Shown here one piece after another: positions 9,013 to 17,693 of a stretch of 64,000 nucleotides of DNA. Source of the stretch: CAVOAK01 sp965217615 (GTDB taxonomy: Bacteria; Pseudomonadota; Alphaproteobacteria; UBA8366; CAVOAK01). The position numbers and the translations under genes are program-made. Where the stretch lies: contig CBDCIT010000010.1 in assembly GCA_965217615.1 (NCBI GenBank), forward strand, positions 1 through 64,000, written 5' to 3'. Under the pieces are notes generated by a model that saw only the letters and a list, made by a program, of their open reading frames with translations, was not told the origin of the DNA and did not search any database. Each line of letters begins with the position of its first letter. The first letter of the stretch is position 1.

Positions 9013-9556
9013 CGGTACGCGTTCCTAGCTCCCCTCGGGGGTTCTTCCGGAAGTCCTCGACAGTGACATGGCCGAGATAAATCTCGGTGAATTTCATTGC
9101 TTGCCGGTCGACTGCGGGCTCGGTTTCGTTGTCGATGCGGTAAACGAATACGCACATCAACTGCTCTCTCGCTCCGTGCGTGTCTACGGCGCCGCCCGGC
9201 TTGCGTGTGCTCTTGATTTCGACGCCCTGCTCTCCGGCTTTCACCGAATCGTTGGCATAAACGCCGTTGACGATCAGGTCTGGATGGCCGTTGTGGTATT
9301 TGTTTTCGACGAGTACCCGGGCGTGCTGCGCCATGCTTGCAGTGATCATGTCTGAGAGTAATCCTGACATCGCCGCAGGGCGCAGCATTTCATCGAGACG
9401 CCTGATACCCTTGCCGGACAGATGAGAGTTGACGTCGAACAGGAAGTCGTAAACGTCCTGCATGACAAGGGAAAAATCCTCAAGCCGCAGTTGGTGCGGG
9501 AGGTTAATGTCAGCATTGAATTTTGCGCCATCTGGGGATTGGCGGATTATCGGCAT
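8951..9556 (-). CDS. putative type II restriction endonuclease (PD-(D/E)XK)
   Basis: 201 aa. A candidate nuclease motif is HPDLIVNG followed ~20 residues later by GVEIKST (PD...ExK), preceded by an Asn-rich VENKYHNG segment. The gene is convergent with a DNA methyltransferase and their 3' ends overlap by 62 bp, the arrangement of a compact restriction-modification pair. I do not recognise a specific enzyme or recognition site. The assignment comes from the motif plus context. Confidence 0.68.
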   Translation of the reverse strand: MPIIRQSPDGAKFNADINLPHQLRLEDFSLVMQDVYDFLFDVNSHLSGKGIRRLDEMLRPAAMSGLLSDMITASMAQHARVLVENKYHNGHPDLIVNGVYANDSVKAGEQGVEIKSTRKPGGAVDTHGAREQLMCVFVYRIDNETEPAVDRQAMKFTEIYLGHVTVEDFRKNPRGELGTRTATLDRNGIRKLRNSWIYLDI

Positions 9557-10005
9557 TCGATCCTTTCCTTTTTGCTGATCTAGGGCATGGAGCCCTTAGG
9601 CCGACTGAACACGCCGTCTCGAAGTTTTCTGAAAACTGTCCAACCGCTGAACGTCGATGCGCAAGGCTGGGAGAAACTTCGAATGCCGCTACTGTAACAC
9701 TACCATGTGCGACAAGCCGCATCCTTTGCGTGATGGAGGAGTAGCCGATCAGTATCTTCGGGTTACAATTACATCCTTGATGCCTAGTTTGGAGTCACCT
9801 AAGCCGACACGACCGAGCCTGTCCGTCCTCAGATGATTTGAGACAAGATGGGACCTGAAACAACGGAGGCTCTAGCTCACTTGGTTGATGATTCTATGCA
9901 GCGAGATTGGGGTGTTGTAAGCGCCGGTGCTTGATGGTCTTTCGTTTTGATCTTTTCTCTTTTCAACAGAATGGTTTGGCCGCGCCCGAAGTAAACATCG
10001 GTGGG
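9557..10005. other. intergenic, upstream of the restriction gene
   Basis: No open frame here looks coding. It holds the promoter side of the minus-strand restriction gene and ends at the inverted repeat of the next mobile element. I see no clear operator or small controller gene. Confidence 0.4.
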
Positions 10006-11299
10006 TGTCCCTTCCATTTATTCCATCGTGCCTCCCAACGACGGCTCGGCTCTCCGGCACGGACATCATTTTTAGCCAGTGGATTTTGTAATCGACCATG
10101 GGCGCGGTCGTTACGATGCTTATTCCGCCGGATCGTGCCAGCGAACCTACGCAAGAGCATGCGGATGTCGGCAGCGTCCACGTCGCCACAGAGAGGAATT
10201 GATCGAATCCGAGCGGGGGTGGTCAGGCCGCGAGGCGTTCGTAACGATGATGCAGACCGCCGACCTTGGGCAACGAAACGACCGTTCCGGACCCGGCCGG
10301 CTGAACGGGTCGACCATCCGGTGTGTCCTTGCCGATCGACAGGTGGGTCCTTGAACCGTGATAATAGTCGAGGTATGAGCCAAGAATGCGCCGCAAATGC
10401 CGCTCGTTGAGGATGATCGAATGGTCCAGGCATTCGCGCCTCACGCTGCCGATCAGGCGTTCCACATACGGATTTTGCCACGGGCTCCGTGGCACCGTGA
10501 CGACCTCTTCCATGCCCATCGCCGTCACGGTCGAGCGGAACGATTGCCCGTATGCGCCGTCCCGGTCGCGGATCAGGTACCGCGGCGCCGTGCCCCACGG
10601 GAATGCCTCTCGGATCTGCTGTGCGACCCACGCCATCGTCGGGTTCGCCGTGACAGCGAAATGCACGATCTGGCGGCGCTCGTGGTGGAGCACGATGAAC
10701 CCGAACAGGAGGTGGAACGTGGCCGTGGGGACCACGAAGAAATCGATCGACGCCAGGCAATCGGCGTGATTTGTAAGGAATGTCCGCCACGACTGCGATG
10801 GCGGCGATGGGTAACGGACCATGTATTTCGAGACGGCGGCCTGGGAGATGGAAAAGCCAAGCTTCAAAAGCTCGCCATGGATCCAAGGTGCGCCCCACCG
10901 TGTGTTCTCCCGCGACATCCGCCGGACCAGATAGCGGATCTCCCTCGACACCGGCGGTCGGCCCGGTTTTCCCCGCCGCGACTTCCATGTCCAGAAAAGC
11001 CTGAACCCCTTGCGGTGCCAACCGATGACGGTCACGGGCCTGACGATTACCAGGGCGTGGCGCCAGCCAGGCCATAGGCAAGACAGGATGACCCAGAAAA
11101 CCCTATCTGCCTTCCGAAGCGATGGCCGGGGCCTTTTCCGTTTCAGGACAGCTACCTGCTGTCGCAGGGCAAGGATTTCTGTGTGGAGCGCCGCGCGGTC
11201 CGCGAAGATTTCGATGATCTTATGCATGCCGGAAAGGGTATCCGGTGGTGATGCAAAATTCCAAGCTTTCTGCGATGGATGGAATAAATGGGAGGGACA
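10006..11299 (-). mobile_element. rve-type insertion sequence with ~24-bp inverted repeats
   Basis: The left end at 10006 (TGTCCCTTCCATTTATTCCA) and the inverse of the right end at 11299 (TGTCCCTCCCATTTATTCCA) match at 20 of 24 positions and enclose one transposase gene. The TGT...ACA termini fit a DDE integrase-type element. I see no clear target duplication. The family (IS3/IS481-like or unclassified) is not certain. Confidence 0.72.
10223..11227 (-). CDS. rve-domain (DDE) transposase
   Basis: 334 aa. An N-terminal coiled or basic segment (ADRAALHTEILALRQQVAVL) is followed by an HTH-like region (ENTRWGAPWIHGELLKLGF) and an integrase core. The DDE residues sit in LASIDFFVVPT, LIRDRDGAYG and PYVERLIGSVRRECLDH. 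The usual C-terminal GSRTHLSIGKDTPDGRPVQP block is present. The frame is full length and lies inside well-matched inverted repeats. Such proteins are commonly annotated only as integrase core domain proteins. Confidence 0.8.
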   Translation of the reverse strand: MHKIIEIFADRAALHTEILALRQQVAVLKRKRPRPSLRKADRVFWVILSCLWPGWRHALVIVRPVTVIGWHRKGFRLFWTWKSRRGKPGRPPVSREIRYLVRRMSRENTRWGAPWIHGELLKLGFSISQAAVSKYMVRYPSPPSQSWRTFLTNHADCLASIDFFVVPTATFHLLFGFIVLHHERRQIVHFAVTANPTMAWVAQQIREAFPWGTAPRYLIRDRDGAYGQSFRSTVTAMGMEEVVTVPRSPWQNPYVERLIGSVRRECLDHSIILNERHLRRILGSYLDYYHGSRTHLSIGKDTPDGRPVQPAGSGTVVSLPKVGGLHHRYERLAA

Positions 11300-11374
11300 G
11301 GCGCAATGCGTCGTGAAGAGACGCGGGACAAGTGATTGTAGGCGAAGGTTTGGATATTAGGACGAGCCGCGGGA

Positions 11375-12109
11375 TCAGGCCGTCGCGCGAAGCACTATTT
11401 CTCTAGAAGGGCCGGCGATGACCTCGCAACGCCCCGCAGTTGCCTGATTAATGTGACTTACCTCTTCGACAGTCAATACGGTGTGCTCCCGCCGCCTCGC
11501 GTCGTGGACGAAGCCCAGCAGGACATCGCCAGCTAAGGGGAATGCGAGCCCTCGGTCCGGGTCCTCAAGACGCCCGTCCGAATTCTCTGCCCCGGCAGGA
11601 ATCACCACTTGGGAGCCAACAACAAGTTCTGCGCTTGCCGGAACGGAGAACAGGCAGAGGCCTTTGGTATCCAGCACTCGGGAAACATCCGGATCCGAGA
11701 GCAGGATTGCATCGACTCGTTCGTTGGGTTCGGCATCGCCGCCGTTCCAGATTTCCGGAGGCCGGTTGAACTGCACGAACATGTAGTAGTAGAGGAACAG
11801 TCGGCTCTCTTCGTCGATGTCCGGAGCGCACCCCAGTCTGGCCTGCTTGACCAAACAGCAGGTGATCCCGGCTATTCGTCCGTCGATCTTGGCGAGCTCC
11901 TTTTCGACCTGGACATCCTTGGATCCGTCGGCCGCATAGCGGGTGTTGAGGTTGTTCTTGACGAAAACGTTCTTCGGGATGTTGTGGTTCAATTTGCCCG
12001 CTGGCCAGTCTCGCATCCGCCACCAGAGCAATCCTTCGGCATCACAAAAGCGCTCCGATAGCCACACCGGAATGTAGTGGTGCGCCGTGGGCTCGTTCTG
12101 CTTGCTCAA
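11375..12109 (-). CDS. DUF4238-like protein
   Basis: About 244 aa if started at the TTG at 12107-12109. An ATG at 12292 is in frame, but the extra 61 residues look non-coding. The start region KQNEPTAHHYIPVWLSERF and the PKNVFVKNNLNTRY segment match the DUF4238 pattern (HHYIP near the N-terminus, then a P-K/E-N-V-F-x-x-x-x-L-N/Y motif). The function is unknown; relatives are frequent in accessory and defence-rich regions. It is flanked by mobile DNA and has no operon partner. Confidence 0.68.
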   Translation of the reverse strand: MSKQNEPTAHHYIPVWLSERFCDAEGLLWWRMRDWPAGKLNHNIPKNVFVKNNLNTRYAADGSKDVQVEKELAKIDGRIAGITCCLVKQARLGCAPDIDEESRLFLYYYMFVQFNRPPEIWNGGDAEPNERVDAILLSDPDVSRVLDTKGLCLFSVPASAELVVGSQVVIPAGAENSDGRLEDPDRGLAFPLAGDVLLGFVHDARRREHTVLTVEEVSHINQATAGRCEVIAGPSREIVLRATA

Positions 12110-12179
12110 TAAACAATTCCCGTACCAGCTAATGGTTCTTTGGCGCCGTGCCAAGGCAGCCGGATATGCCATTCCTTCT

Positions 12180-12208
12180 CGCTGGGGCCGTGCTTCACGG
12201 CCCCAGCG
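12180..12208. terminator. 13-bp perfect hairpin
   Basis: CGCTGGGGCCGTG, loop CTT, then the exact complement. It lies between the DUF4238 and NYN-like genes, both minus-strand, so it may terminate the upstream NYN transcript. No T-run follows on either strand, so terminator function is uncertain and it could be a mobile repeat. Confidence 0.4.
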
Positions 12209-12399
12209 CAGGGCTTGTAGCACAAAACTCGCGCCGCCAAGGTGATAGTCTGGTCTATACCCGGAATATGAATGACCGTGCGGAATGTGCATCTGTCGGA
12301 GACGTTATGTAGAATTTGCGGTGCGGAATTCCGACGGTACCGTCACCGGCACCCTGTGCGAATGGCCGTGCGACCCCGCTTTGCTGCCCATATGCGCCC

Positions 12400-12855
12400 T
12401 TATGTCCGGTGGCCTCCACGTGGGAAGGGTGGGTGGTCATGGACGCCGGCTTCTATGGTGCCGCGGACTGCTTCGATATCTTTCAGCAGCGCCCGGGCAC
12501 CCGCGACCCGGGCGCCCAATACGTGTAGCCGAGCGCTCAGCCTCGCGTCGGAAGTGTAGACCAGCGCGCCGGCCGGATCTGGAAGCGGGCTCACCATCTC
12601 CACAATGCAGTCGTCCGCGCCATCCCGGCCGCAGTGCCCCGCACGAACGATAGTGAGGTGTGTTTTCGGCGGGTCTGTGGCGTGCGGACCGGGTCCATCG
12701 AACACGGTCGTCCATACACCGCCATGGGCCAGTGGGGCGATTCCGGCCACGAGCCGCTGCGCGGCCCCGGCGCGGTTTCGCCACCAGCCATCGGGACGCG
12801 AACCCATTACGTTGTTGCCGTCCACGAACACGCTGATCCGTTTCTTCCGGGCCAT
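12400..12855 (-). CDS. NYN/PIN-like putative ribonuclease
   Basis: 151 aa starting MARKKRISVFVDGNNVMGSR. The VFVDGNNVMG motif is the first Asp motif of NYN/YacP-type nucleases. VFDGPGP and VYTSDARLSARLHVLGARV supply further conserved acidic positions (the late SDA/SD motif). Family members are small PIN-fold RNases. The ATG at 12855 was chosen over an upstream in-frame ATG (12933) because the family starts just before the beta strand leading to VDGNN. It has no tightly spaced partner. Confidence 0.7.
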   Translation of the reverse strand: MARKKRISVFVDGNNVMGSRPDGWWRNRAGAAQRLVAGIAPLAHGGVWTTVFDGPGPHATDPPKTHLTIVRAGHCGRDGADDCIVEMVSPLPDPAGALVYTSDARLSARLHVLGARVAGARALLKDIEAVRGTIEAGVHDHPPFPRGGHRT

Positions 12856-13112
12856 ACAGTCTTGCCTTCGTCCTCGTGCTGTGGCTTCTATCATCGTGAA
12901 GCTGCAAGGACTGCCCATGTCTGCTCTTTGCATTGGAAGAGCGGGGTCGTGTGATTTTTTGGAAGCATATCGATGTCAGCTTTCTATGGCCGTAGCGCCG
13001 ATAACCGCCGCTCTAGTGCGCCCAAGTCAAGTCCTGTCTCGCGTCCAAATCGTCGGAGTGTGCTACAGGCAGAGGCCTGCACATTGGGTGTTCCAAACGA
13101 CTGGTGCGGTTT

Positions 13113-13364
13113 TCATTGGAGCGACAGCACGGCTCTCTGAAGGTTCGACCAACTCTGCCTCGTCATTCTCTTAACTTCGCGTATATGCTCGTCGATGTCC
13201 TCACTGGAGGCCCCGGAGAGTAGCGTCTGGCGGTTTGCTTGGGCCAATTTCGCGCGCAGTATCAGGACGGGCTGCCCGCCAAGAACTGCATCGAGATCGA
13301 TACCGGGATCGGTGACGAAATCCGGCGGGCGCACACCGGATCGTGGCAGAAGTAGAGATCCCAC
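13113..13364 (-). CDS. small hypothetical or gene fragment
   Basis: 83 codons whose second half (ILRAKLAQANRQTLLSGASS, then IDEHIREVKRM) looks protein-like and helical, while the N-terminal part does not. I do not recognise it. It may be the C-terminal remainder of a larger gene cut by the adjacent repeat element at 13384. Low confidence. Confidence 0.25.
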   Translation of the reverse strand: MGSLLLPRSGVRPPDFVTDPGIDLDAVLGGQPVLILRAKLAQANRQTLLSGASSEDIDEHIREVKRMTRQSWSNLQRAVLSLQ

Positions 13365-13383
13365 GCTGCCTGGCGAACTGCCC

Positions 13384-13474
13384 TGTTATTCGGCGCGCAA
13401 ATTTGACCCCCAGAATCAAGGTATCTCAAAGGGTTAGCGTGCCGATCGGCGTCGAATCGGCGCGCCGAATAACA
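13384..13474. repeat. 91-bp MITE-like unit with 15-bp inverted repeats
   Basis: TGTTATTCGGCGCGC at 13384-13398 is the exact reverse complement of 13460-13474. Just inside the left end is CAAATTTGACCCCC, which resembles the terminal repeats of the IS21 element found later in this window (ATATTGACCCCC). It has no coding capacity. This looks like a deletion derivative or solo ends of an IS21-type element. Confidence 0.55.
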
Positions 13475-13630
13475 CCTGGTGACCCAGCGCATGAAGCGCT
13501 CCGGTATGCGCTGGCGGATCGCCGGCGGACAGGCTGTGCTGACCTTCCGCGCCCTGATCAAATCCGCTCGCATTCGACCGGGCATGGAAGGCCATCATCG
13601 GCGCAACCGACACACCAGACAACGACAACA
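13473..13630 (+). pseudogene. ISKra4-family transposase C-terminal remnant
   Basis: HLVTQRMKRSGMRWRIAGGQ then AVLTFRALIKSA is the characteristic C-terminal block of ISKra4-type transposases. After ~13573 a frame change leads to DRAWKAIIGATDTPDNDN in another frame, also typical of that C-terminus. The rest of the gene is absent, replaced at the left by the 91-bp repeat unit. Confidence 0.6.
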
Positions 13631-13778
13631 TCAATCCCTGTGCCGTCATCGCCATCGCTGCCTGAACTCAATGAACGAAGCCACTGCTATCAATGCCATA
13701 CGAGACTCGCACCCGGGTTGAGCACCGCTTGATATGTCCGAGCAGCCCGCAATGGGGCGAACGTCATCGGGACGCGTT

Positions 13779-15146
13779 CTACAAATGAACCAAGCTCCAG
13801 AATGAACTTTTCCTGCCGTGCTCGCGGCGTAATCTGGCTTCGTAGGCATCGTACGCCTCAAACGCCCCGAAATCCTCGATTGCCGAAGCAAGACTCGAAC
13901 ACTCCGTGAGATGTCGTGCGGCATGCTTGTATCGGCTGGAGCGGCTATTTGTCAGTGCGAAGTCGATCATCGCGCGAAGCACCAGCGTCGCGGCCAACGG
14001 ATACTTGCCAGCCATCGCGTTGGCGGCCGGGGTCAATATCTCATAGTGATTGCCGTCTAAATCCGGCGCCTGCCGGATAGTGAACGCAGCCGCTCTGTCT
14101 AGGGCGGGCCACGATATGAAGAATGACAGCGCCTCTAGTGGGCTGTCGTAGTTCTGCGCATAGTCGAGCGCCCGCTCCTCGGCCTCAAGATCGTCAAAGT
14201 CGGCCAAGCGCTTCAGATAGGCGCGCAGATGCAGGATCGACAACGACTGCTCGAAGCACGACCAGCGATCTGTCTGGGCTTCGTCGCCACGGCCGAGTGC
14301 GTCGAGCACATCGATCCGTGCTTCCTTCCACTCTAAAGTCGACCAGTCCCGGCCATCCTGTTTGTGCTTGGCAGCGTCGATCGTATGCAATGCTTCTTCG
14401 GACCTGTCCGCAGCAAGCAGCCGCCGGGCAATTTGCGCGGCAATATTCGGTACTTTCCTCGTTTGCTCGTCATATTGGGCTATGAATGCGTCGACGTCGC
14501 CCTGGGCATCCGCAATCGTCGTCAATGCCAGGTGTGACGTGCTGGTCCGGGACCGTCCAGGTTCTTTGGACAGCGCAATCATCCGCTGTTTCAAGTGCTC
14601 CAGGCCTTTCTGCCCCAGGGCCGGTATCAGAACATGGATCAGGGAATCGTACTGGCCATAGCCGTTGTCGACCAACGCGCGGAACGCATCGTCGGCGAGC
14701 ATTTCCTGATCGGGCTTTGCTGCTTTCGCAATCTCGCCGAGGTCGTTTACTGCGTCGTGGAAGAGGCCGATCACGGTTCCACTGCTGTCATCGCAACGCT
14801 CGAAGACAGAGTCGGCCAGTGCCATGAAACGCCACATCAGTTCCAGTCCCTCGGACGGATTGCGTTTGGCCACCTTGTCGACGATGGCGCGGCGTTGAAT
14901 TTGCAAATCATCGACCAGGGCCCGTCGGTTCTGCCAGTCGACGAACTCGCGGGAGCGGGCGATCGTCGCCAGCCGCTTGCGGATTTCTCCCGCAACGGCG
15001 GCGGAGCTCTCCTCGCCGGCTAGCTCCAGCCTGAGCCAACGTTTGGCTAAGGTGTTATCTGTGCTGATCTCGATCAACAGTTCGCCAAGCCGACGGGCGC
15101 CCAGCGCCTCGAGATTCTTTGCGTTCAGTGTCTTCTTCGAAGCCAT
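13779..15146 (-). CDS. DUF6880-family protein
   Basis: 455 aa from the ATG preceding ASKKTLNAKNLEALGARRL. The start region and the following blocks (GELLIEISTDNTLAKRWLRL, RKRLATIARSREFVDWQ, LMWRFMALADSVFERCDDSS) match what I know as DUF6880, an all-helical, TPR-like repeat protein of unknown function. The remainder is helical repeats ending FWSLVHL. It is intact, minus strand, and 60 bp downstream of a broken HNH gene, so it may belong to the same transcription unit. Confidence 0.68.
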   Translation of the reverse strand: MASKKTLNAKNLEALGARRLGELLIEISTDNTLAKRWLRLELAGEESSAAVAGEIRKRLATIARSREFVDWQNRRALVDDLQIQRRAIVDKVAKRNPSEGLELMWRFMALADSVFERCDDSSGTVIGLFHDAVNDLGEIAKAAKPDQEMLADDAFRALVDNGYGQYDSLIHVLIPALGQKGLEHLKQRMIALSKEPGRSRTSTSHLALTTIADAQGDVDAFIAQYDEQTRKVPNIAAQIARRLLAADRSEEALHTIDAAKHKQDGRDWSTLEWKEARIDVLDALGRGDEAQTDRWSCFEQSLSILHLRAYLKRLADFDDLEAEERALDYAQNYDSPLEALSFFISWPALDRAAAFTIRQAPDLDGNHYEILTPAANAMAGKYPLAATLVLRAMIDFALTNSRSSRYKHAARHLTECSSLASAIEDFGAFEAYDAYEARLRREHGRKSSFWSLVHL

Positions 15147-15206
15147 CAGCTTAGCCATCCCGCCCTGGAATGACCTGCTGAACGGGTCCAAGTTTATGCG
15201 GATAAC

Positions 15207-16132
15207 TCAAGCTGCCGCCTTGAATCGCTTGAAGCGCAATGCAAGTCGGTCGCGATCGGGGCGATCCTTGTCGCGGTTTGGGAGGTGGATGGTTCCGCCG
15301 TTCAGTCGCTTGAGGGATTCCAGCATCGGGCCGTCCGTTTGGATCAGCAGCCGCTCGGACACGTGCAGCCGATAATCCGGGTCGATACCGATCAGATGCG
15401 TGTCGAAGGCGGCGTGATGGATTTTCGACAGGGGGATGCCGTTGGGCACCACGGGTTGGCCGAGCCGCATGTCCGTGTCGGCAACGATATGGGCGGCGTC
15501 CAGAAGCAGCGGCTCCGGCAGTCCCGACAATGCACAGCGGCCGTTGTAGGCGCTGATGACGGCCTCGCGAAACGATGCCTGATGTAGCCGCTGCTTGACG
15601 GCGCGTAGAGCGTACCGACGTTCCAGCGCGTTCTCGGGTGGTGCCAGGGAGGCTTGATCTGGCACGCCGAACGCGACGCGCGCCTTCAGAGCCTTGGCGT
15701 CCCATCCCGAAATGAACGCAGGCAGCATGGCTTGGTAGCGGCCAGGCGCGATACCGAGGAAATAGATGATCGGAATCCTGTTCTCAAACGCTTCGCGAAG
15801 CCACCGATTATCGGCCGCATCCGGGTTCTCGCCCATAAAGGCGTAGTCGATCGTCTCGTCGCCCTCGAAAATCTGCCGATGCGCCTCACGCTGGTCGTCG
15901 TACCAAACCTTGCCACCCGGCTTCTGGAAAACGGTCTTGATGGAAAGCAGGAAGCGCATCTGCTTCGGCTTGAAGATGCCGCGCTGGGGATTGATGGGCG
16001 AATGCGTTCTCCTTGAAATACGAAGCCCGGCTTGAGTTCGTTCGCGGTCAGGTTGTCGTGGATTTCACCGAGCCTTCGCACATGCTCGAGAGCGGCCATG
16101 CGCATCGGGGTGTCGAGGTCGTCATCGGTCAT
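15207..16132 (-). pseudogene. HNH endonuclease, single frameshift
   Basis: Two frames together give a ~308-aa protein. The N-terminus MTDDDLDTPMRMAALEHVRR...ELKPGFVFQGERI is in one frame. PINPQRGIFKPKQMRFLL onward is in another, joined by a one-base deletion near 15995-16000. The C-terminal half is intact with an HNH core (CALSGLPEPLLLDAAHIVAD, then NGIPLSKIHHAAFDTHLIGI). The frame carrying the catalytic part could start at an internal ATG at 15959, so a partial product is possible. It lies downstream of a second, intact HNH gene. Confidence 0.72.
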
Positions 16133-16176
16133 CGGCGTCCCCCGTCATCCCTTGAAACAATGCTCGTTGTGCCAAG

Positions 16177-17067
16177 TCAGGGCGGCGGCATCCGGGCGCT
16201 GGCCGAGATATCCGAAGGCGCATCAATTTTGCGACCGTGAAGCGCGTAGTAGTGCTTGCCGTTGTCAAACTCCTCCCGGATGCGCCGGCTGACATCGAAG
16301 CGCAGATCGGGTGTCACCGTCACATAGCCGGCGTCGAACAGGCTGTGAATGTCCCGCCGCAGCAATAGTCCGTTCCGTGCCTCGTGCGCACCGCCATCGC
16401 CATAGGGGCGTATATGCGCCGCCTCCAAGGCAGGCAGTGTCCGCTCTTGAGTGACCGCGCAACGCCGCCAATAGATATCCGTGACCAGCACACGGAACGC
16501 GCCTTGCCCGAGGCGGGGACGAATGAGATGCGGCTCGCCAAATCGCGCCTGCTCCCCTGCCATGCCCGCCATCTGTGGCCGGCTGAGGCGATCGTTCACG
16601 GCTTCCCACAAAGCCAGTCCTTCGGCACTGCCTGTGTTGTAGGTCTTGAAAGACACAATGTTCGGCGACCAACTCGCCGGTATGGGAATCCAGTCGCGTT
16701 CCGCGAAGAAGAAGGGCTGGGTCAAAATGCGGCACCCAACCTCGAAGTCGCTACGATCGCCTGGGTCCGCGTGTCGGTAGTGGGCGATGCCGGCGCGCAT
16801 TTCCCGCTCTGAGTGGGCACCGTTCGCTTCCTTGAATGCCTCCCAGGCAAGCGAGCACGGCAGCGAGTTCGCGTAGGCAAAGATACCACCACCGACAATC
16901 ACGTTGCGCGGCGCGTGCAGCTTGAACAAAAACATTTCGCCCGGCTGGAGTGCACGGAAGTTCGCGGCCGACGGCGCCCAGAAGTTCACCTCGTCGAGGT
17001 TCGGTTGCTGACGCAGCATCTCGAACCAGTCTCCATCCGTGACCGCAATGACGAGGTTGATGCCCAT
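16177..17067 (-). CDS. HNH endonuclease with EVE/PUA-like N-terminal domain
   Basis: 296 aa starting MGINLVIAVTDGDWFEMLRQ. The N-terminal ~90 residues (NFRALQPGEMFLFKLHAPRN then VIVGGGIF) resemble an EVE/ASCH-like module as used by modified-base-sensing nucleases. The C-terminus carries an HNH domain: CAVTQERTLPALEAAHIRPY, then NGLLLRRDIHSLFDAGYV. The start ATG is one base after the stop of a 49-codon ORF, implying translational coupling. A defence role against modified DNA is inference from domain architecture and surroundings. Confidence 0.72.
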   Translation of the reverse strand: MGINLVIAVTDGDWFEMLRQQPNLDEVNFWAPSAANFRALQPGEMFLFKLHAPRNVIVGGGIFAYANSLPCSLAWEAFKEANGAHSEREMRAGIAHYRHADPGDRSDFEVGCRILTQPFFFAERDWIPIPASWSPNIVSFKTYNTGSAEGLALWEAVNDRLSRPQMAGMAGEQARFGEPHLIRPRLGQGAFRVLVTDIYWRRCAVTQERTLPALEAAHIRPYGDGGAHEARNGLLLRRDIHSLFDAGYVTVTPDLRFDVSRRIREEFDNGKHYYALHGRKIDAPSDISASARMPPP

Positions 17068-17068
17068 T

Positions 17069-17218
17069 CTATTCCGCCGCCTCCATCTCTCGGGCTTGTG
17101 CGGGTGTGGGAACCTCGTCCACGAACGAATTCTGGCGGTCAACCGGACGAAGGTGACGTTGGTCGGGCTGGGTACCCGGTGCTTCAATCCGAAGCCCCTC
17201 ATGGCCGCGAATCGTCAC
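17069..17218 (-). CDS. small coupled ORF upstream of the HNH gene
   Basis: 49 codons from a GTG whose GTGA overlaps the stop of the preceding small ORF; its TAG sits one base before the HNH ATG. It reads VTIRGHEGLRIEAPGTQPDQ...VPTPAQAREMEAAE. I do not recognise it. The stop/start overlaps on both sides are the reason to take it seriously. Confidence 0.45.
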   Translation of the reverse strand: MTIRGHEGLRIEAPGTQPDQRHLRPVDRQNSFVDEVPTPAQAREMEAAE

Positions 17219-17316
17219 CCCTGTACCCCCTCCCTGACTTCCCGCAGTGCCCTGTTGAAGAAATTCCGGGTCGCCCGGTCGCGGGCCTCGGTATCGCTCA
17301 GGACGATGCTCTTCAT
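17215..17316 (-). CDS. small ORF, possibly a longer zinc-ribbon protein
   Basis: From the ATG at 17316 it encodes 33 residues, MKSIVLSDTEARDRATRNFF NRALREVREGVQG. The same frame stays open upstream to ~17455 without an ATG and contains LEITLTCPICSDNGHNE, a CxxC-type zinc-binding motif, so the true protein may be longer with a non-ATG start. It overlaps the next small ORF by 4 bp (GTGA). Confidence 0.4.
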   Translation of the reverse strand: MKSIVLSDTEARDRATRNFFNRALREVREGVQG

Positions 17317-17650
17317 CTCGTTGTGTCCGTTGTCAGAACAAATGGGACATGTGAGAGTAATTTCTAACGGAGGATCTGGCTCATCTTGGTTTGAAGTTAA
17401 GCCGCGTGACGTTGATGCTTCAAGCGGCAGTTTTGGATGGTTAGTTTTTTGGTTTTGTCTCCTTTAAATGATTGCGGTGAACTGCGGGGGGGGGCAACCG
17501 GCGTCCCTACCGCGACACAAAGCCCTCGGTAGAGTCGAGGGGAGGCGCGCCCTGCCGTAGATCAAGGGAGTCGCTGTTTGCCGACGGCTTTCGCCAGGTG
17601 CCGGTGCCTCCGCCTCAACCATAGCCACGTTTCACTCACCCCCGCTCATC

Positions 17651-17684
17651 AAACCGGACATGCCTATCTCAGGCATCCGGCTTT
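17651..17684 (-). ncRNA. group II intron domain V (intron 1)
   Basis: A 34-nt hairpin with an AAGCCGGA/TCCGGTTT outer helix, a two-base TG bulge and a TGCCT/AGGCA inner helix, as in the catalytic domain V with its AGC triad. It lies 10 bp after the RT stop. Confidence 0.6.
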
Positions 17685-17693
17685 CCGACGAGA

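Noticed and set aside
12180..12208. Hairpin considered as a riboswitch or attachment site
   Set aside because: It is a simple perfect stem with a 3-nt loop and no conserved flanking structure; terminator or repeat is the most that can be said.
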